A DNA stretch of 15,698 nucleotides from Bacteroidota bacterium. Lineage in GTDB: Bacteria > Bacteroidota > Bacteroidia > AKYH767-A > 2013-40CM-41-45. The position numbers and the translations under genes are program-made. This document shows positions 1 to 7,841 of the stretch, piece by piece. Every line of letters starts with the position of its first letter. The first letter of the stretch is position 1. The stretch covers positions 1-15,698 of the forward strand of contig JADKKE010000029.1 of the NCBI GenBank assembly GCA_016720655.1, written 5' to 3'. The notes below the pieces were generated by a model. That model was not told where the DNA came from, did no database searches, and worked only from the letters and a program-made list of their open reading frames with translations.

Positions 1-84
1 TTGACGGAAAAGGATTTAACGTTTAAAAAAGAAAGCAATTACTCTATAACAACGAAAACAACACAACCATTAAACAAAGAAAGT

Positions 85-350
85 ATGACAACCGAATTTA
101 AAAATTGTCAATCTTGTGGAATGCCTTTAAAACGAGATGAAAAAGGTGGAGGAACAAATGTTGACGGAAGCATTAGCAAAATGTATTGTTCCTACTGCTA
201 CGACAAAGGTGAATTCATTTAAAAAGGAAATAATGTGAATGAATTTCAAGAATTGTGCAAACAAAAATGTTGGAAGGCGGACACTCAAAATTCTTTTCTC
301 TAATGATTTATTTAAGAGGAATGAAACGATTAGGTAGGTGGAAAATAATT
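85..350 (+). pseudogene. Decayed zinc-ribbon protein gene (copy 1)
   Basis: The first 45 codons from ATG 85 match the intact gene at 11626 almost residue for residue, including the first CxxC (residues 8 and 11) and second CxxC (35 and 38) of a small zinc-ribbon domain (zf-ribbon_2 type). At 220-222 the tyrosine codon TAT of the intact copy is TAA, which ends translation. About 50 bases further on, around 270, one base of the ATGATG stretch is missing, and the tail after it has further changes. Homology continues to about 350. The frame is open upstream to TTG at position 1, but the intact paralogue supports the start at 85. The family is thought to bind zinc; no specific role is known to me. 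The gene belongs to the left-edge partial cassette, which ends at the 453-550 site. Confidence 0.8.
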
Positions 351-371
351 AGCTTTTACTTTTGCAACCGA

Positions 372-457
372 CAACAAAACGATGAAAGCAGATTCCCTCC
401 ATTCTAACAACCTGACTGCGAACTTCTGGCTGACGAGCCCCGGACGAACGTAGCACA
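372..457 (+). repeat. Pre-attC module, copy 1
   Basis: This stretch between the dead zinc-ribbon gene and the recombination site resembles the stretches at 11915-11991 and 12789-12880. It has an ATGAAaG-type start, a variable middle, then a conserved end reading TGCGAACTTCTGGCTGACGA and CGGACGAACGTAGCAC. In all three cases it lies directly left of an attC-like site. Here it can be read as a 23-codon peptide from ATG 382 to TAG 451, but the other copies do not keep the same reading frame, so I do not call it a gene. Confidence 0.6.
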
Positions 458-550
458 TGACGATAAGATCCATATTACCACAGCACTTTTTCTCTTTTAA
501 TTTTTATCTTTGGTAAATGGTGCTGCGGCAATACTCCGGACGTTATGTGC
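453..550 (+). repeat. attC-like site 1
   Basis: The ends GCACATGACG and CGTTATGTGC are complementary except for one base. Inner parts (CATATTACCACAGCAC against GTGCTGCGGCAATAC) also pair, with unequal bulges. The left box is TGAC rather than TAAC, so it is probably weakened. The loop contains TATCTTTG at 505-512, a perfect match to the Bacteroidota -7 promoter element TAnnTTTG; no good -33 TTTG is visible at normal spacing. Confidence 0.75.
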
Positions 551-642
551 AATTTGTTGACTTCGATCTATGTGTATTACCAATTCAACGATGTTTATTT
601 TTACTATTAGTAAATGAATTTAATCTAAATATTATTTGTGAC

Positions 643-2346
643 ATGAAAGGATTAATTTCCCTCTTAGCCTTTGGCCTTGCTGTGTTAACCCGTAGTAATG
701 CACAGGTCTATGTAAATTTTAACGCCTTAGGTGCGAATAATGGTATTTCTTGGCAAGATGCTTTTGTTAACTTAGATACTGCAATTAGCAGGACAGACTC
801 AGGGCAAATATGGGTAGCGGCAGGAACCTATATACCCTCGGTAGAAGTGATTGCGTGGAGAAATTATAAAGCATTCGAGATCAACAAAAAGATTGCACTC
901 TACGGTGGATTTAATGGATCTGAAAACGAATCTTGGACAGAGAAATATCACTGGCAATGAAACGATACTAAGTGGAGGATCTTATTGCCCGGAATTCAGG
1001 GAGTTGATATTGACAATACGCCCAAGTGCTTGAAGTAACGGAACGGACATAGATTCACTTTTACCCCATTGTGGACGGATTCACGATCAGTAAAAGTTAT
1101 TATACGAATGGGTATGATTACGATAATGGAGCTATTCATATTGAGTGCCTGGGGAATCCCACTATCAGGAACTGCACAATAAAAGACAATTTTGGTTGTT
1201 ATGGTGGAGGTATATGCATCAGAAACTCTGATCCACTCATAATTAACAATACCATTTCCCGGCAATCGCCTATGAAGGGGCTGGTATTTACTCGACTATG
1301 GTACTAACGCGCGCGTATAATTGGAAAATAAAATAAGCAGCAATAAATGTATTGGAAGGAGGATCCAGTCACCTTGCTGGGAGGAATAAAAATAAATGCG
1401 TATTGTTCACCTTATATTATATGGCAACCATATTGATAGTGAATTACGCAGCGGTATTACGGAGGAGCTATTGCAAATGAAACATTACAGTTATTATTTC
1501 TAACAATACGAGTCAATACGGCGGTGGAATCTGTATTAATTATAGTCCGACTGACATTATAAATAATTTAATAATTGAAAACATTGCAGAAGAGGGCGGC
1601 GGACTGTATGTCGACTATACTCCCAATACAAATTCTGTTAATAATACAATATCAGGGAATTACGCTTCTTATAATGGTAATGCGGCTTATTTCACAGCAG
1701 CCAATATGAATATTATTAATACGATATTTGATAGTCAGCAATTTTTCCCTCGCAAGAACAATCAAAATAATCATCGGACGTGCAGACTGGTTTCCAAAGT
1801 TTCAATATTGTGATGTAAGGAATGGCATCTCGGCAATTTCCATAAATTATGTTAATTACATTGACAGTATCTGGGGCTCTGGAAATATTTCATCTAATCC
1901 GAATTTCAGAAATGCTGTGAATAATAATTACCAATTAGATATACAATCTTCTTGTATTAATGCTGGAAACCCTGATACTGCCGGAATGAATCTTCCCCTT
2001 GTAGATTTACTAGACAGCAATAGGGTATTTTATAACAGGATTGATATTGGTTGTTACGAATTTGATTCTGCAAGCTATCATACTGAAGGAATAGAAACTG
2101 TGATAGAAAAAAAAGGGTCAAAGTCTACCCCTAGTCCTTTTCAGAATAAATTACTTCTTGAAGTGAATAATCTCTTGAAACCCGTGGAATTTATTCTGTT
2201 CGACATTGCTTCCTAAAAAATACCTGGAAATGAAATTTTACAAACTCAATTACACTAAATAAGAACAGCTCGCGAAAGGAATTTACATTTACGCAGTGAG
2301 AAATAAAACGGGAGTGATACAGGATGGAATGGTTGTGAAAGAATGA
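643..2346 (+). pseudogene. Decayed T9SS-secreted parallel beta-helix protein
   Basis: ATG 643 opens a signal peptide (MKGLISLLAFGLAVLTRSNAQ) and a start typical of right-handed beta-helix, pectate-lyase-like proteins (NGISWQDAFVNLDTAI, then YGGFNGSE). The frame stops at 958. The same protein then continues in other frames: QRNITGNETILSG near 940-985, VDGFTIS and the PTIRNCTIKDNFGCYGGGI region from 1071, GGAIANETLQ near 1461, NNTSQYGGGI with GGGLYVDY from 1484 to about 1810, CDVRNGISAIS to INAGNPDTAG in the 1728 frame, and finally LAKGIYIYAVRNKTGVIQDG ending at TGA 2344-2346. At least five frame changes are needed, so the gene is dead. The last part is a T9SS sorting domain, so the ancestor was exported and probably displayed on the surface. 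The beta-helix fold often binds or cleaves polysaccharides, but no catalytic residue can be assigned. Confidence 0.82.
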
Positions 2347-2360
2347 TACCGAATAAACTG

Positions 2361-2445
2361 CGCATAACATCGCCTTACCGCCAAAGAAAGTTTGTATCTT
2401 CGAATAAACCACAAAAAGGTCCGCGGTAAGCTTGGACGTTATGCG
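2361..2445 (+). repeat. attC-like site 2
   Basis: The outer 8 bases CGCATAAC and GTTATGCG are perfectly complementary. The inner arms TTACCGC (2375) and GCGGTAA (2423) also pair, with unequal spacers between. The site begins 14 bases after the stop of the beta-helix pseudogene. The loop contains TTTGTATCTTCGAATAAAC, also found exactly in site 4 and nearly exactly in site 9; it includes the -7-like TATCTTCG at 2395-2402. Confidence 0.82.
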
Positions 2446-2462
2446 TCATATAAGAATGAAAA

Positions 2463-3527
2463 ATGAAAAAGAGAGAATATTAGTTCAAGAATAAAAACGT
2501 TAATTGTCCTAACACTGTCTATTTTAATATCCTCTTGCAATGGACAGGTAATAAGAATGATACTACAAAACACATTACTGATAAGGCAAACAGCTCAAAA
2601 TTCAACTTTAGAATATAGACAATCAAAAGAGCAGATAAGTCAAGTTGTAAGAATGATGTTTCAAGATAGTAAAGGCAATATTTGGTTTGGAGCTGAAAAT
2701 GGTGCATGGAGACTTACAGGTCATTCATTGATTCATATTGACAGTATAAAAAGTGAATCAGGTAAGGGAGTAACCATAAAGGATATTACCGAGGGTAAAG
2801 ATGGAACGATCTGGCTTGGGCACACTGACGGGATAAGTTGCATCAAGGGCGAAACAGTAACAAATTATTACCAGTCAGATGGTTTAATAAGCAATGCCGT
2901 ATGGTGCATAAGTTCAGATGCCGAAGGGAAAATTTGGATAGGAACAATTGAAGGAGCCTGTATATTTGATGGAAAAACCTTTTCAAACTTCGAGCTCCCG
3001 TTGGGCATAAAAGATTCGACAGTGGGCATATCGAGCGCCAAAATGATAAATAAGATATTACTTGACAGGAAAGGAAAATTATGGATAGCCTCAAATGCAG
3101 GGCTTTTTTCGTATTCAAACAATACATTGACCAATGTTTCGAAAAAGATGAGAATTAAAACCAATTTTGTTAGTATAGGATTCGAAGATAAAGCAGAAGT
3201 TTTATGGATCACATCAAAAGAAGGATTATATACTTTAAATGATGGTGTAACAAAAAAAATCACAGATAGTAATATCGAAATAGGTAAAGGCATAGGTAGT
3301 ATTGCCAAAGATAAAGATGGGAAAATTTGGTTTGTCGTAAATCAACATTATTTATATACTTATGATGCAAAAAAATTACAGAATTTAAAAATCAGAAGAA
3401 AATAAAGGGCCTGTAGTTTTTCAAATCTACAAAGACCAGTCAGAAAGGATGTGGTTTGTAGGTTATGGTGGTGCCACCGATTGAAAACGGACGATTTATA
3501 AATATTACAAAGGATGGACCTTGGTAA
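2463..3527 (+). pseudogene. Frameshifted Reg_prop beta-propeller lipoprotein
   Basis: The longest open stretch, ATG 2557 to 3405, encodes repeated blades of the two-component-regulator propeller (Reg_prop) type: DSKGNIWFGAENGAWRL, EGKDGTIWLGHTDGISCI, DAEGKIWIGTIEGACIF, DRKGKLWIASNAGLFSY, DKAEVLWITSKEGLYTL and DKDGKIWFVVNQHYLYTY. The gene extends both ways in other frames. Upstream in frame is TLIVLTLSILISSC, a lipoprotein signal with cysteine at 2536; it joins ATG 2463 if the A5 run at 2466-2470 had four As. Downstream, SEENKGPVVFQIYKDQSERM and then NGRFINITKDGPW end at TAA 3525-3527, just before site 3. About three frameshifts are therefore present. Reg_prop domains usually sit in the sensor half of hybrid kinases or stand alone as surface proteins; no kinase or output domain follows here. 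If translated from 2557 the product would lack its export signal. Confidence 0.75.
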
Positions 3528-3538
3528 CAAAATACGTA

Positions 3539-3670
3539 CGCATAACAGCACCTACCCAAAAGTGGCGGTTCAGCGGTCAAATCAAGCTTTGTGCTTCGTA
3601 TCAAGTATATTGCTGGCAGACAGTTTTCGTCTCCGAAATCGCCACCTTCGGGTAGCTGCTAAACGTTAGC
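3539..3670 (+). repeat. attC-like site 3
   Basis: The left arm GCACCTACCCAAAAGTGGCG and the right arm CGCCACCTTCGGGTAGCTGC pair over about 20 bases with few mismatches. The site is bounded by CGCATAAC on the left and CGTTAGC on the right. Four extra bases lie beside the right box. The loop shares TTCGTATCAAGT with site 12 and GGCAGACAGTTT with sites 8 and 10. Confidence 0.85.
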
Positions 3671-3710
3671 AGTATTTCTAAATAGTTTCGAGTTCTAGCA
3701 TAAGGGATGT

Positions 3711-3941
3711 TTGTTGCGAATAGTTGGTAAATCTAATTTTAAGGTTGATAATTTCGAACCCGGCTGGAAAATGAAGCCCGTTTCTATAGATCGTAAGGGC
3801 GATATTTCAAAGCGATTTAAACAGCCATTTCGTAATTCTCAGCTCACATTTTTAATTTGTGATGAAGAAGACATTAACCTTCAAATTAGAGACTCAATTA
3901 TATTTTTGAAAAAGTACTATAATCATTTAAGTAAAATTTGA
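3711..3941 (+). CDS. Small hypothetical protein (possibly a broken DUF4279-like gene)
   Basis: A 76-residue open frame from TTG 3711 to TGA 3939-3941 fills the first half of cassette 3. An ATG at 3708 lies in another frame and stops after seven codons, so the true start may have been lost by a one-base indel. The product is hydrophilic and has no signal peptide. The beginning LRIVGKSNF with RKGDIS about 25 residues later weakly recalls DUF4279 proteins, but this is a guess from pattern only. Those proteins are usually longer than 110 residues, which would fit a truncation here, with the remainder represented by 4000-4116. Function unknown. Confidence 0.4.
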   Translation: MLRIVGKSNFKVDNFEPGWKMKPVSIDRKGDISKRFKQPFRNSQLTFLICDEEDINLQIRDSIIFLKKYYNHLSKI

Positions 3942-3999
3942 GTACGAAATGATAAAATCAATCGATTTTAGATTTTTGCTTTGACTCTACAGAATTGAC

Positions 4000-4116
4000 A
4001 TGAAGAAAGAAGTTCAGAATGATTATTTTCCAGTAAAACTTATTCAACGCAGGAGAGCTGCACTTAGAATTGCATTAATGCAATGGCCTTCAAAGAAATC
4101 CTTACGGGAGGAATAA
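4000..4116 (+). CDS. Short hypothetical ORF, possible 3' remnant of the preceding gene
   Basis: ATG 4000 to TAA 4114-4116 encodes 38 residues (MKKEVQNDYFPVKLIQRRRA and so on), ending three bases before site 4. I do not recognise it. Its position directly against the attC-like site, where cassette genes normally end, suggests it is the displaced C-terminal part of the 3711 gene after frameshifts, or a very small gene of its own. Reading on in the -1 frame gives the more protein-like stretch AGELHLELH. Evidence that it is translated is weak. Confidence 0.22.
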   Translation: MKKEVQNDYFPVKLIQRRRAALRIALMQWPSKKSLREE

Positions 4117-4118
4117 AG

Positions 4119-4207
4119 CTACTAACATCGCCATACCACTGGCAAAAGTTTGTATCTTCGAATAAACCACAAAAGCCCGGCGGTGGGTAAGGCTTAATCG
4201 TTATGCG
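4119..4207 (+). repeat. attC-like site 4
   Basis: The left arm (ACTAACATCGCCATACCACT) pairs loosely with the right arm (GGTGGGTAAGGCTTAATCGT) through TAAC/GTTA, GCC/GGC and TACC/GGTA blocks. The loop repeats the loop of site 2 over about 28 bases, although the stems differ in sequence. TATCTTCG lies at 4153-4160. Confidence 0.78.
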
Positions 4208-4307
4208 AAACCCGTGGGCGGTAGTGCTAATTATTATCTTTGTTGCTTTGAACGAACAACTAAAAACAAAAATAAATTCAATTCAAATTTTTAAAAAAAA
4301 ACACAAA

Positions 4308-5619
4308 ATGAAAATTTTTCTACACACACTCATCTGCATCATAAGTATAAACATGGCTGATGCACAATGGACAACAGCCAATCTATCAACAACAAGATTT
4401 TCTCTAAGTGCAACCGCAGTTGGCACCAAAGTTTTTTTTGCGGGAGGGTTGCATAATAATGTTACTCCTTCTTCTGTAGTTAATATTTATGACAACAGCA
4501 CCGGCCTCTGGACAACTTCTAATCTTTCTGTAGCAAGAGGTTATTTAAGTGCTGCCACAGTTGGCAGCAAAGTTTTTTTTGCGGGAGGGGATGATGGTAA
4601 TCCTTCTTCTGTAGTAGATATTTATGACAACAGCACCGGTCTCTGGACGACTGCGAATCTATCTCAAGCAAGATCATCTTTAAGTGCTACCGCTGTTGGC
4701 ACCAAGGTTTTTTTTGCAGGAGGGAGTGATGCTAATTTTTCTTCTGTAGTAGATGTTTATGACAACAGCACCGGTCTCTGGACGACTGCGAATCTATCTC
4801 AAGCAAGATCAGCTTTAAGTGCTACCGCTGTTGGCACCAAGGTTTTTTTTGCCGGAGGTATGATTGGTAGTTCTAGTTATTCTTCTGTGGTTGATATTTA
4901 TGACAACAGCACCGGTCTTTGGACAACTGCGAATCTGTCTCAAGCAAGATCTGTTTTAAGTGCTACCGCTGTTGGCACCAAGGTTTTTTGCCGGAGGATT
5001 TGCGACAGTTCCTCAAACAGTTTTTTCTGTAGTAGATATTTATGACAACAGCACCGGCCTCTGGTCAACTGCGAATCTTTCTGTAGCAAGAGGGTTTTTA
5101 AGTGCTGCCACAGTTGGCAGCAAAGTTTTTTTTGCGGGAGGGTTTACTAGTAATGGTACTGGTTATTCTTCTGTAGTTGATATTTATGACAACAGCACCG
5201 GTCTCTGGACAACCGATAGTCTTTCTGTAGCAAGAGGTTATTTAAGTGCTACCTCTGTAGGCACCAAAGTATTTTTTGCGGGAGGGCGTAATCCAGGTTT
5301 TTCTTCTGTAGTTGATATTTATGATAATACTATTGCAGATATTAATGTTATTAATAATAATGAAGGTATAGAAATTTATCCTAATCCTGCCATCAATCAA
5401 TTCACAATTGATAATGATCCCGATTTAATCGGGATGAAAATTGAAAGTGTAGCGATTTATGATGTAAGTGGTAGAAAAGTTTACAGTGAAAATCTCGGTA
5501 CCGCAAACTCTAATCCCGAAATTACTATTGATGTTTCAAAATTTTCAGCGGGAGTTTATCAAGTTAAAGTTCAGTCAGCAGATTTTATTGCTACGAAAAA
5601 ACTTGTTGTGGAAAAATAA
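4308..5619 (+). pseudogene. Kelch-like seven-repeat T9SS-secreted protein, one frameshift
   Basis: ATG 4308 opens a signal peptide ending near MADAQ (residues 16-20). Seven nearly identical repeats of about 45 residues follow, from LWTTANLS through ARSxLSATAVGTKVFFAGG to SSVVDIYDNSTG. This is the pattern of kelch-type beta-propeller blades, and seven is a normal count for a closed propeller. A C-terminal T9SS sorting domain follows, with IEIYPNPAINQF at about 5370 and a final KKLVVEK. The frame is broken in repeat 5 at 4984-4989, where the codons for KVFFAGG carry a run of six Ts instead of the eight seen in the other repeats. As written, translation stops at 5045. Adding two Ts gives 438 codons. 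An in-frame ATG at 4203 lies inside site 4 and is not used as the start. Expected role: exported, surface-associated protein with an unknown ligand. Confidence 0.82.
4368..5328 (+). repeat. Seven tandem blade-coding repeats of ~135-144 bp
   Basis: The DNA repeats are very similar. Each contains TATGACAACAGCACCGG, a GGCACCAA or GGCAGCAA block, and a T run before GC(A/C/G)GGAGG. Two subtypes alternate: AATCT(A/G)TCTCAAGCAAGATC and TCTTTCTGTAGCAAGAGG. Such near identity favours slippage and recombination within the gene, and the T runs are indel-prone. Confidence 0.88.
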
Positions 5620-5668
5620 TTTAGTGTTTAATTGAACGACACATCTTCGCATTGACAGTCGGGTATTC

Positions 5669-5820
5669 GCATAACATAAGATTAAACGAAATTTCAAAAA
5701 AGGGGACATTGACCGTAATACATACAGTGGTGCATCTAACAAACAGTTGTGGTTATACAAACAGTCGTGCTTCTAATCCCTCTTTTTTAAAACTTCTTTA
5801 ATCCCTTCTTCGTTAGGTGC
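5669..5820 (+). repeat. attC-like site 5
   Basis: The left arm ATTAAACGAAATTTCAAAAA pairs with the right arm TTTTTTAAAACTTCTTTAAT. The outer boxes are GCATAAC (5669) and GTTAGGT (5812), with four extra bases on the right side. The loop holds three ACAGTnGTG units at 5724, 5743 and 5761, spaced 19 and 18 bases. Sites 11 and 13 share this loop type. Confidence 0.8.
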
Positions 5821-5864
5821 AAGCGTAACGATACAAAAACTTACAATCAATCGAAAAGACGAAT

Positions 5865-6566
5865 ATGACTGAAGCAATAATTCCCTTACTTTCCTTAATT
5901 GCCCTAGAAGTGATTCTTGGTATTGACAATATTATTTTTATTTCTATTTTGGCAGACAAGTTGCCAGATAACCAAAGAAGTAGACTTCGATTTTGGGGAA
6001 TAGGGTTGGCTATGGTAATGAGGTTATTGCTTTTAGCTTTTATAGCTTGGATTTTAAAACTAGACCAAACGATCTTTACCCTTTTTGATAAGGACTTTTC
6101 AGGCAAAGGCTTAATACTAATTTTGGGTGGACTTTTCTTAATTTATAAAAGCACAAAAGAAATTTATCATAGAACTGAAATTGCCATTGAAGACAAACCA
6201 AGCGCTCCAAAGAACAACAGCTTTAATAGATTGCTTTCTGAGGTAATTATATTAGATTTAGTTTTCTCTATTGACTCTATTATTACAGCAGTAGGAATGG
6301 TACAAGAACTTTGGGTAATGTACACAGCGGTAATTGCGACAGTTATTATAATGCTGTTTGCTTCAAAACCGATAAGCGAATTTATTAGAAAACATCCATC
6401 TTTTAAAATATTAGCGTTGTGTTTTTTAATGATGATTGGTGTTTCACTTCTTGCTGAAGGTTTTCACTTTGAAATTCCGAAGGGATATATTTATTTTTCT
6501 ATGGCATTTGCTTTTTTGGTAGACGTAATACAAATGAAAACAGTAAAACAAAATAATATTGATTAG
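5865..6566 (+). CDS. TerC-family integral membrane protein
   Basis: A 233-residue polytopic membrane protein with the two signature segments of the TerC family: LEVILGIDNIIFISIL at residues 14-29 and ILDLVFSIDSIITAVGM at 129-145. Their acidic residues (E15, D21, D131, D137) lie inside predicted membrane helices. Further helices are at about 44-64, 82-95, 151-168, 180-197 and 208-222. TerC-like proteins are linked to tellurite resistance and, in several bacteria, to manganese export; which applies here cannot be told from the sequence. The length suits the short TerC subfamily. The frame is intact, the gene is the only one between sites 5 and 6, and the start is 44 bases after site 5. It has no tellurite-operon neighbours, which fits carriage as a single cassette. 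Confidence 0.92.
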   Translation: MTEAIIPLLSLIALEVILGIDNIIFISILADKLPDNQRSRLRFWGIGLAMVMRLLLLAFIAWILKLDQTIFTLFDKDFSGKGLILILGGLFLIYKSTKEIYHRTEIAIEDKPSAPKNNSFNRLLSEVIILDLVFSIDSIITAVGMVQELWVMYTAVIATVIIMLFASKPISEFIRKHPSFKILALCFLMMIGVSLLAEGFHFEIPKGYIYFSMAFAFLVDVIQMKTVKQNNID

Positions 6567-6580
6567 TCTTGAAAACGTCA

Positions 6581-6717
6581 GCACCTAACATGTGTTTAGC
6601 AAAAGGAGGGCTTTTGTACTAGGCTGAACATTTGTGCTTTCTATTAACTTTTGTACTAAATTTGAACTTTGGTACTTTTTAAACCCCACCTTTGCCAAGC
6701 CTAAAACTGTTAGGGGC
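6581..6717 (+). repeat. attC-like site 6
   Basis: The left arm GCACCTAACATGTGTTTAGC with AAAAGGAGGG pairs with the right arm CCCCACCTTTGCCAAGCC and TAAAACTGTTAGGGGC. The right spacer is four bases longer than the left. The loop has about four degenerate 19-bp units of the type CTTTTGTACTAnnnTTGAA from 6610 to 6690. Confidence 0.85.
6631..6664 (+). promoter_or_regulatory. Candidate Bacteroidota-type promoter in the site 6 loop
   Basis: TTTG at 6631-6634 and TAAATTTG at 6657-6664 (perfect TAnnTTTG) are 22 bases apart, within the spacing seen for promoters of the Bacteroidota primary sigma factor. It would drive the unknown gene at 6744. It overlaps the 19-bp loop repeats, so it may be coincidental. 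Confidence 0.35.
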
Positions 6718-6743
6718 AATTATTATGAAAAGTATCATAGGTA

Positions 6744-7144
6744 ATGAAATCTGATTTATATAATGACTTTAGCTATTTAGGGAATTTGCCATTTGTATCT
6801 TATTCAATTGAAGATACTGTTCAAACATTGGAGATAACGCATCCAGATAATCTCATAATAGAAATTGAAATTATTGATGGGATTTTGAATGGTTTGTAAC
6901 CATTTACAATAGTAATAGAATAAAGCTAGTTTCTGATTGGGACGATCATTATGGAAAACCTAAAGATGTTTTAAAACTTGAGAGGCAAAACGCAGTTGAT
7001 GAATTTGTAAAAAATCTGTTGAATCATAAGTTGCGTTATAAATTTGAAAAAAGAATATTCAGGAATGTAACTTGTGTTCAAATGTTTAAGGACGATAATT
7101 GGATAGAAGTTATTTGTAATTCAAAATTTAGGCTCGGGTTGTAA
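6744..7144 (+). pseudogene. Unknown ~133-residue protein gene with one frameshift
   Basis: ATG 6744 opens MKSDLYNDFSYLGNLPFVSY and runs to TAA 6897-6899. The reading continues in the next frame from DFEWFVTIYNSNRIKLVSDW near 6885 to TAA 7142-7144, just before site 7. One extra G in the GGG run near 6880-6882 would join the two halves into a single 133-residue protein reading IIDG-DFEWF, so a one-base deletion is the simplest explanation. The product is soluble, acidic in its first half and basic later, with no signal peptide. I do not recognise the family. Its placement, filling one whole cassette and ending at an attC-like site, supports a real gene. A gene finder would miss it because neither half is long. 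Confidence 0.65.
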
Positions 7145-7150
7145 ATAACA

Positions 7151-7284
7151 GCCCCTAACAGCAGTTTCGCGATAAGCGGGCATTGTAGCTTGTTTGAATC
7201 ATCCTTCAAACTTGGTATATTCGTCTATTATAAAGCATTTTGTTCCTCAATTCCGCTCATAGCAAAGCTGCGGATCGTCAGTGG
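7151..7284 (+). repeat. attC-like site 7
   Basis: The left arm GCAGTTTCGCGATAAGCGG pairs with the right arm CCGCTCATAGCAAAGCTGC. The left box is CCCTAAC. The right box is GTCAGTGG, in which the usual TTA has become TCA; this may reduce recombination. Four extra bases lie on the right side. Confidence 0.8.
7193..7223 (+). promoter_or_regulatory. Candidate promoter in the site 7 loop
   Basis: TTTG at 7193-7196 is followed after 19 bases by TATATTCG at 7216-7223, one base from the TAnnTTTG element. This lies about 100 bases upstream of the acetyltransferase start at 7321 and would place the promoter inside the recombination site. Confidence 0.4.
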
Positions 7285-7320
7285 TCAGGCTGGTCAAATA
7301 AAACAGGTTGCATAATTTTT

Positions 7321-7836
7321 ATGAAGATTGAGACAAAAAATTTAATACTTATCTCGGGCAATATAAAAATATTGTCAAGTGCAATAAAGGGAGCAGACTT
7401 TCTTTCTGACAATCTAAACGCTTCAGTTAGCGAGCCGTGGACAGAATTTGGCTTAGCACCCATTGAATATTCTTTGACAAAGATATTTCAAAATGAATCC
7501 GAGAATGGTTGGTGGACATATTTTCCAATTCATAAAGACGACAAAAAACTAATTGGCAGCTGTGGCTATAAGGGCAGCCCGACATCAGAAGGAAATGTAG
7601 AAATTGGTTATGAAGTAATTTCAGAATATAGGCAAAAAGGACTTGGTACAGAAATAGCGAAAGGACTAGTATCAAATGCATTTAAGTTTGACAATGTGAA
7701 AATGATAATTGCCCATACATTACCTTCAGAAAATGCTTCGACAAATATTTTAAAAAGGCTAGGATTTGACAAAGTATCCGAAATAATTGATCCTGAAGAT
7801 GGATTAATTTGGCGATGGGAATTAAACAGGAAATAG
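7321..7836 (+). CDS. GNAT-family N-acetyltransferase (RimJ/RimL-like)
   Basis: A 171-residue protein with the GNAT acetyl-CoA binding motif at residues 95-121 (IGYEVISEYRQKGLGTEIAK; RQKGLG is the pyrophosphate-binding R/QxxGxG/A loop) and the following motif SENASTNILKRLGF at 136-149, where an asparagine and the LGF end are typical. The family moves an acetyl group from acetyl-CoA to an amine. RimJ/RimL-like members act on protein N-termini or on small molecules including some antibiotics; the substrate here is unknown. I chose ATG 7321 over an in-frame ATG at 7240 because 7240 lies inside the attC-like site and codes an unrelated extension. The frame is intact. GNAT genes are common cassette cargo in integrons. 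Confidence 0.9.
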   Translation: MKIETKNLILISGNIKILSSAIKGADFLSDNLNASVSEPWTEFGLAPIEYSLTKIFQNESENGWWTYFPIHKDDKKLIGSCGYKGSPTSEGNVEIGYEVISEYRQKGLGTEIAKGLVSNAFKFDNVKMIIAHTLPSENASTNILKRLGFDKVSEIIDPEDGLIWRWELNRK

Positions 7837-7841
7837 CCCGA

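Noticed and set aside
1..84. N-terminal extension of the first zinc-ribbon gene from TTG 1
   Set aside because: The intact paralogue starts at the ATG corresponding to 85 and its upstream DNA is unrelated, so the open frame is chance.
453..550. Terminal inverted repeats of insertion sequences
   Set aside because: No transposase is present, each palindrome lies between different genes in one direction, and there are no target-site duplications. Complementarity of cassette ends to starts fits integrons better.
2361..2445. Simple transcription terminators or REP-type repeats
   Set aside because: The hairpins are 85-150 bp, lack a following T run, have bulged stems and fixed AAC/GTT ends. They may still stop transcription, but that is not their main signature.
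2843..3308. Open frames on the - strand opposite the propeller gene and similar ones elsewhere
   Set aside because: They mirror well-supported + strand genes, show no domain pattern, and have odd composition (many Leu, Phe and Ser from AT-rich antisense codons).
5724..5769. A short CRISPR-like array (ACAGTnGTG units)
   Set aside because: Units are only nine bases with 9-10 base gaps, they lie in a hairpin loop, and there are no cas genes. The same trio is in two other attC-like loops.
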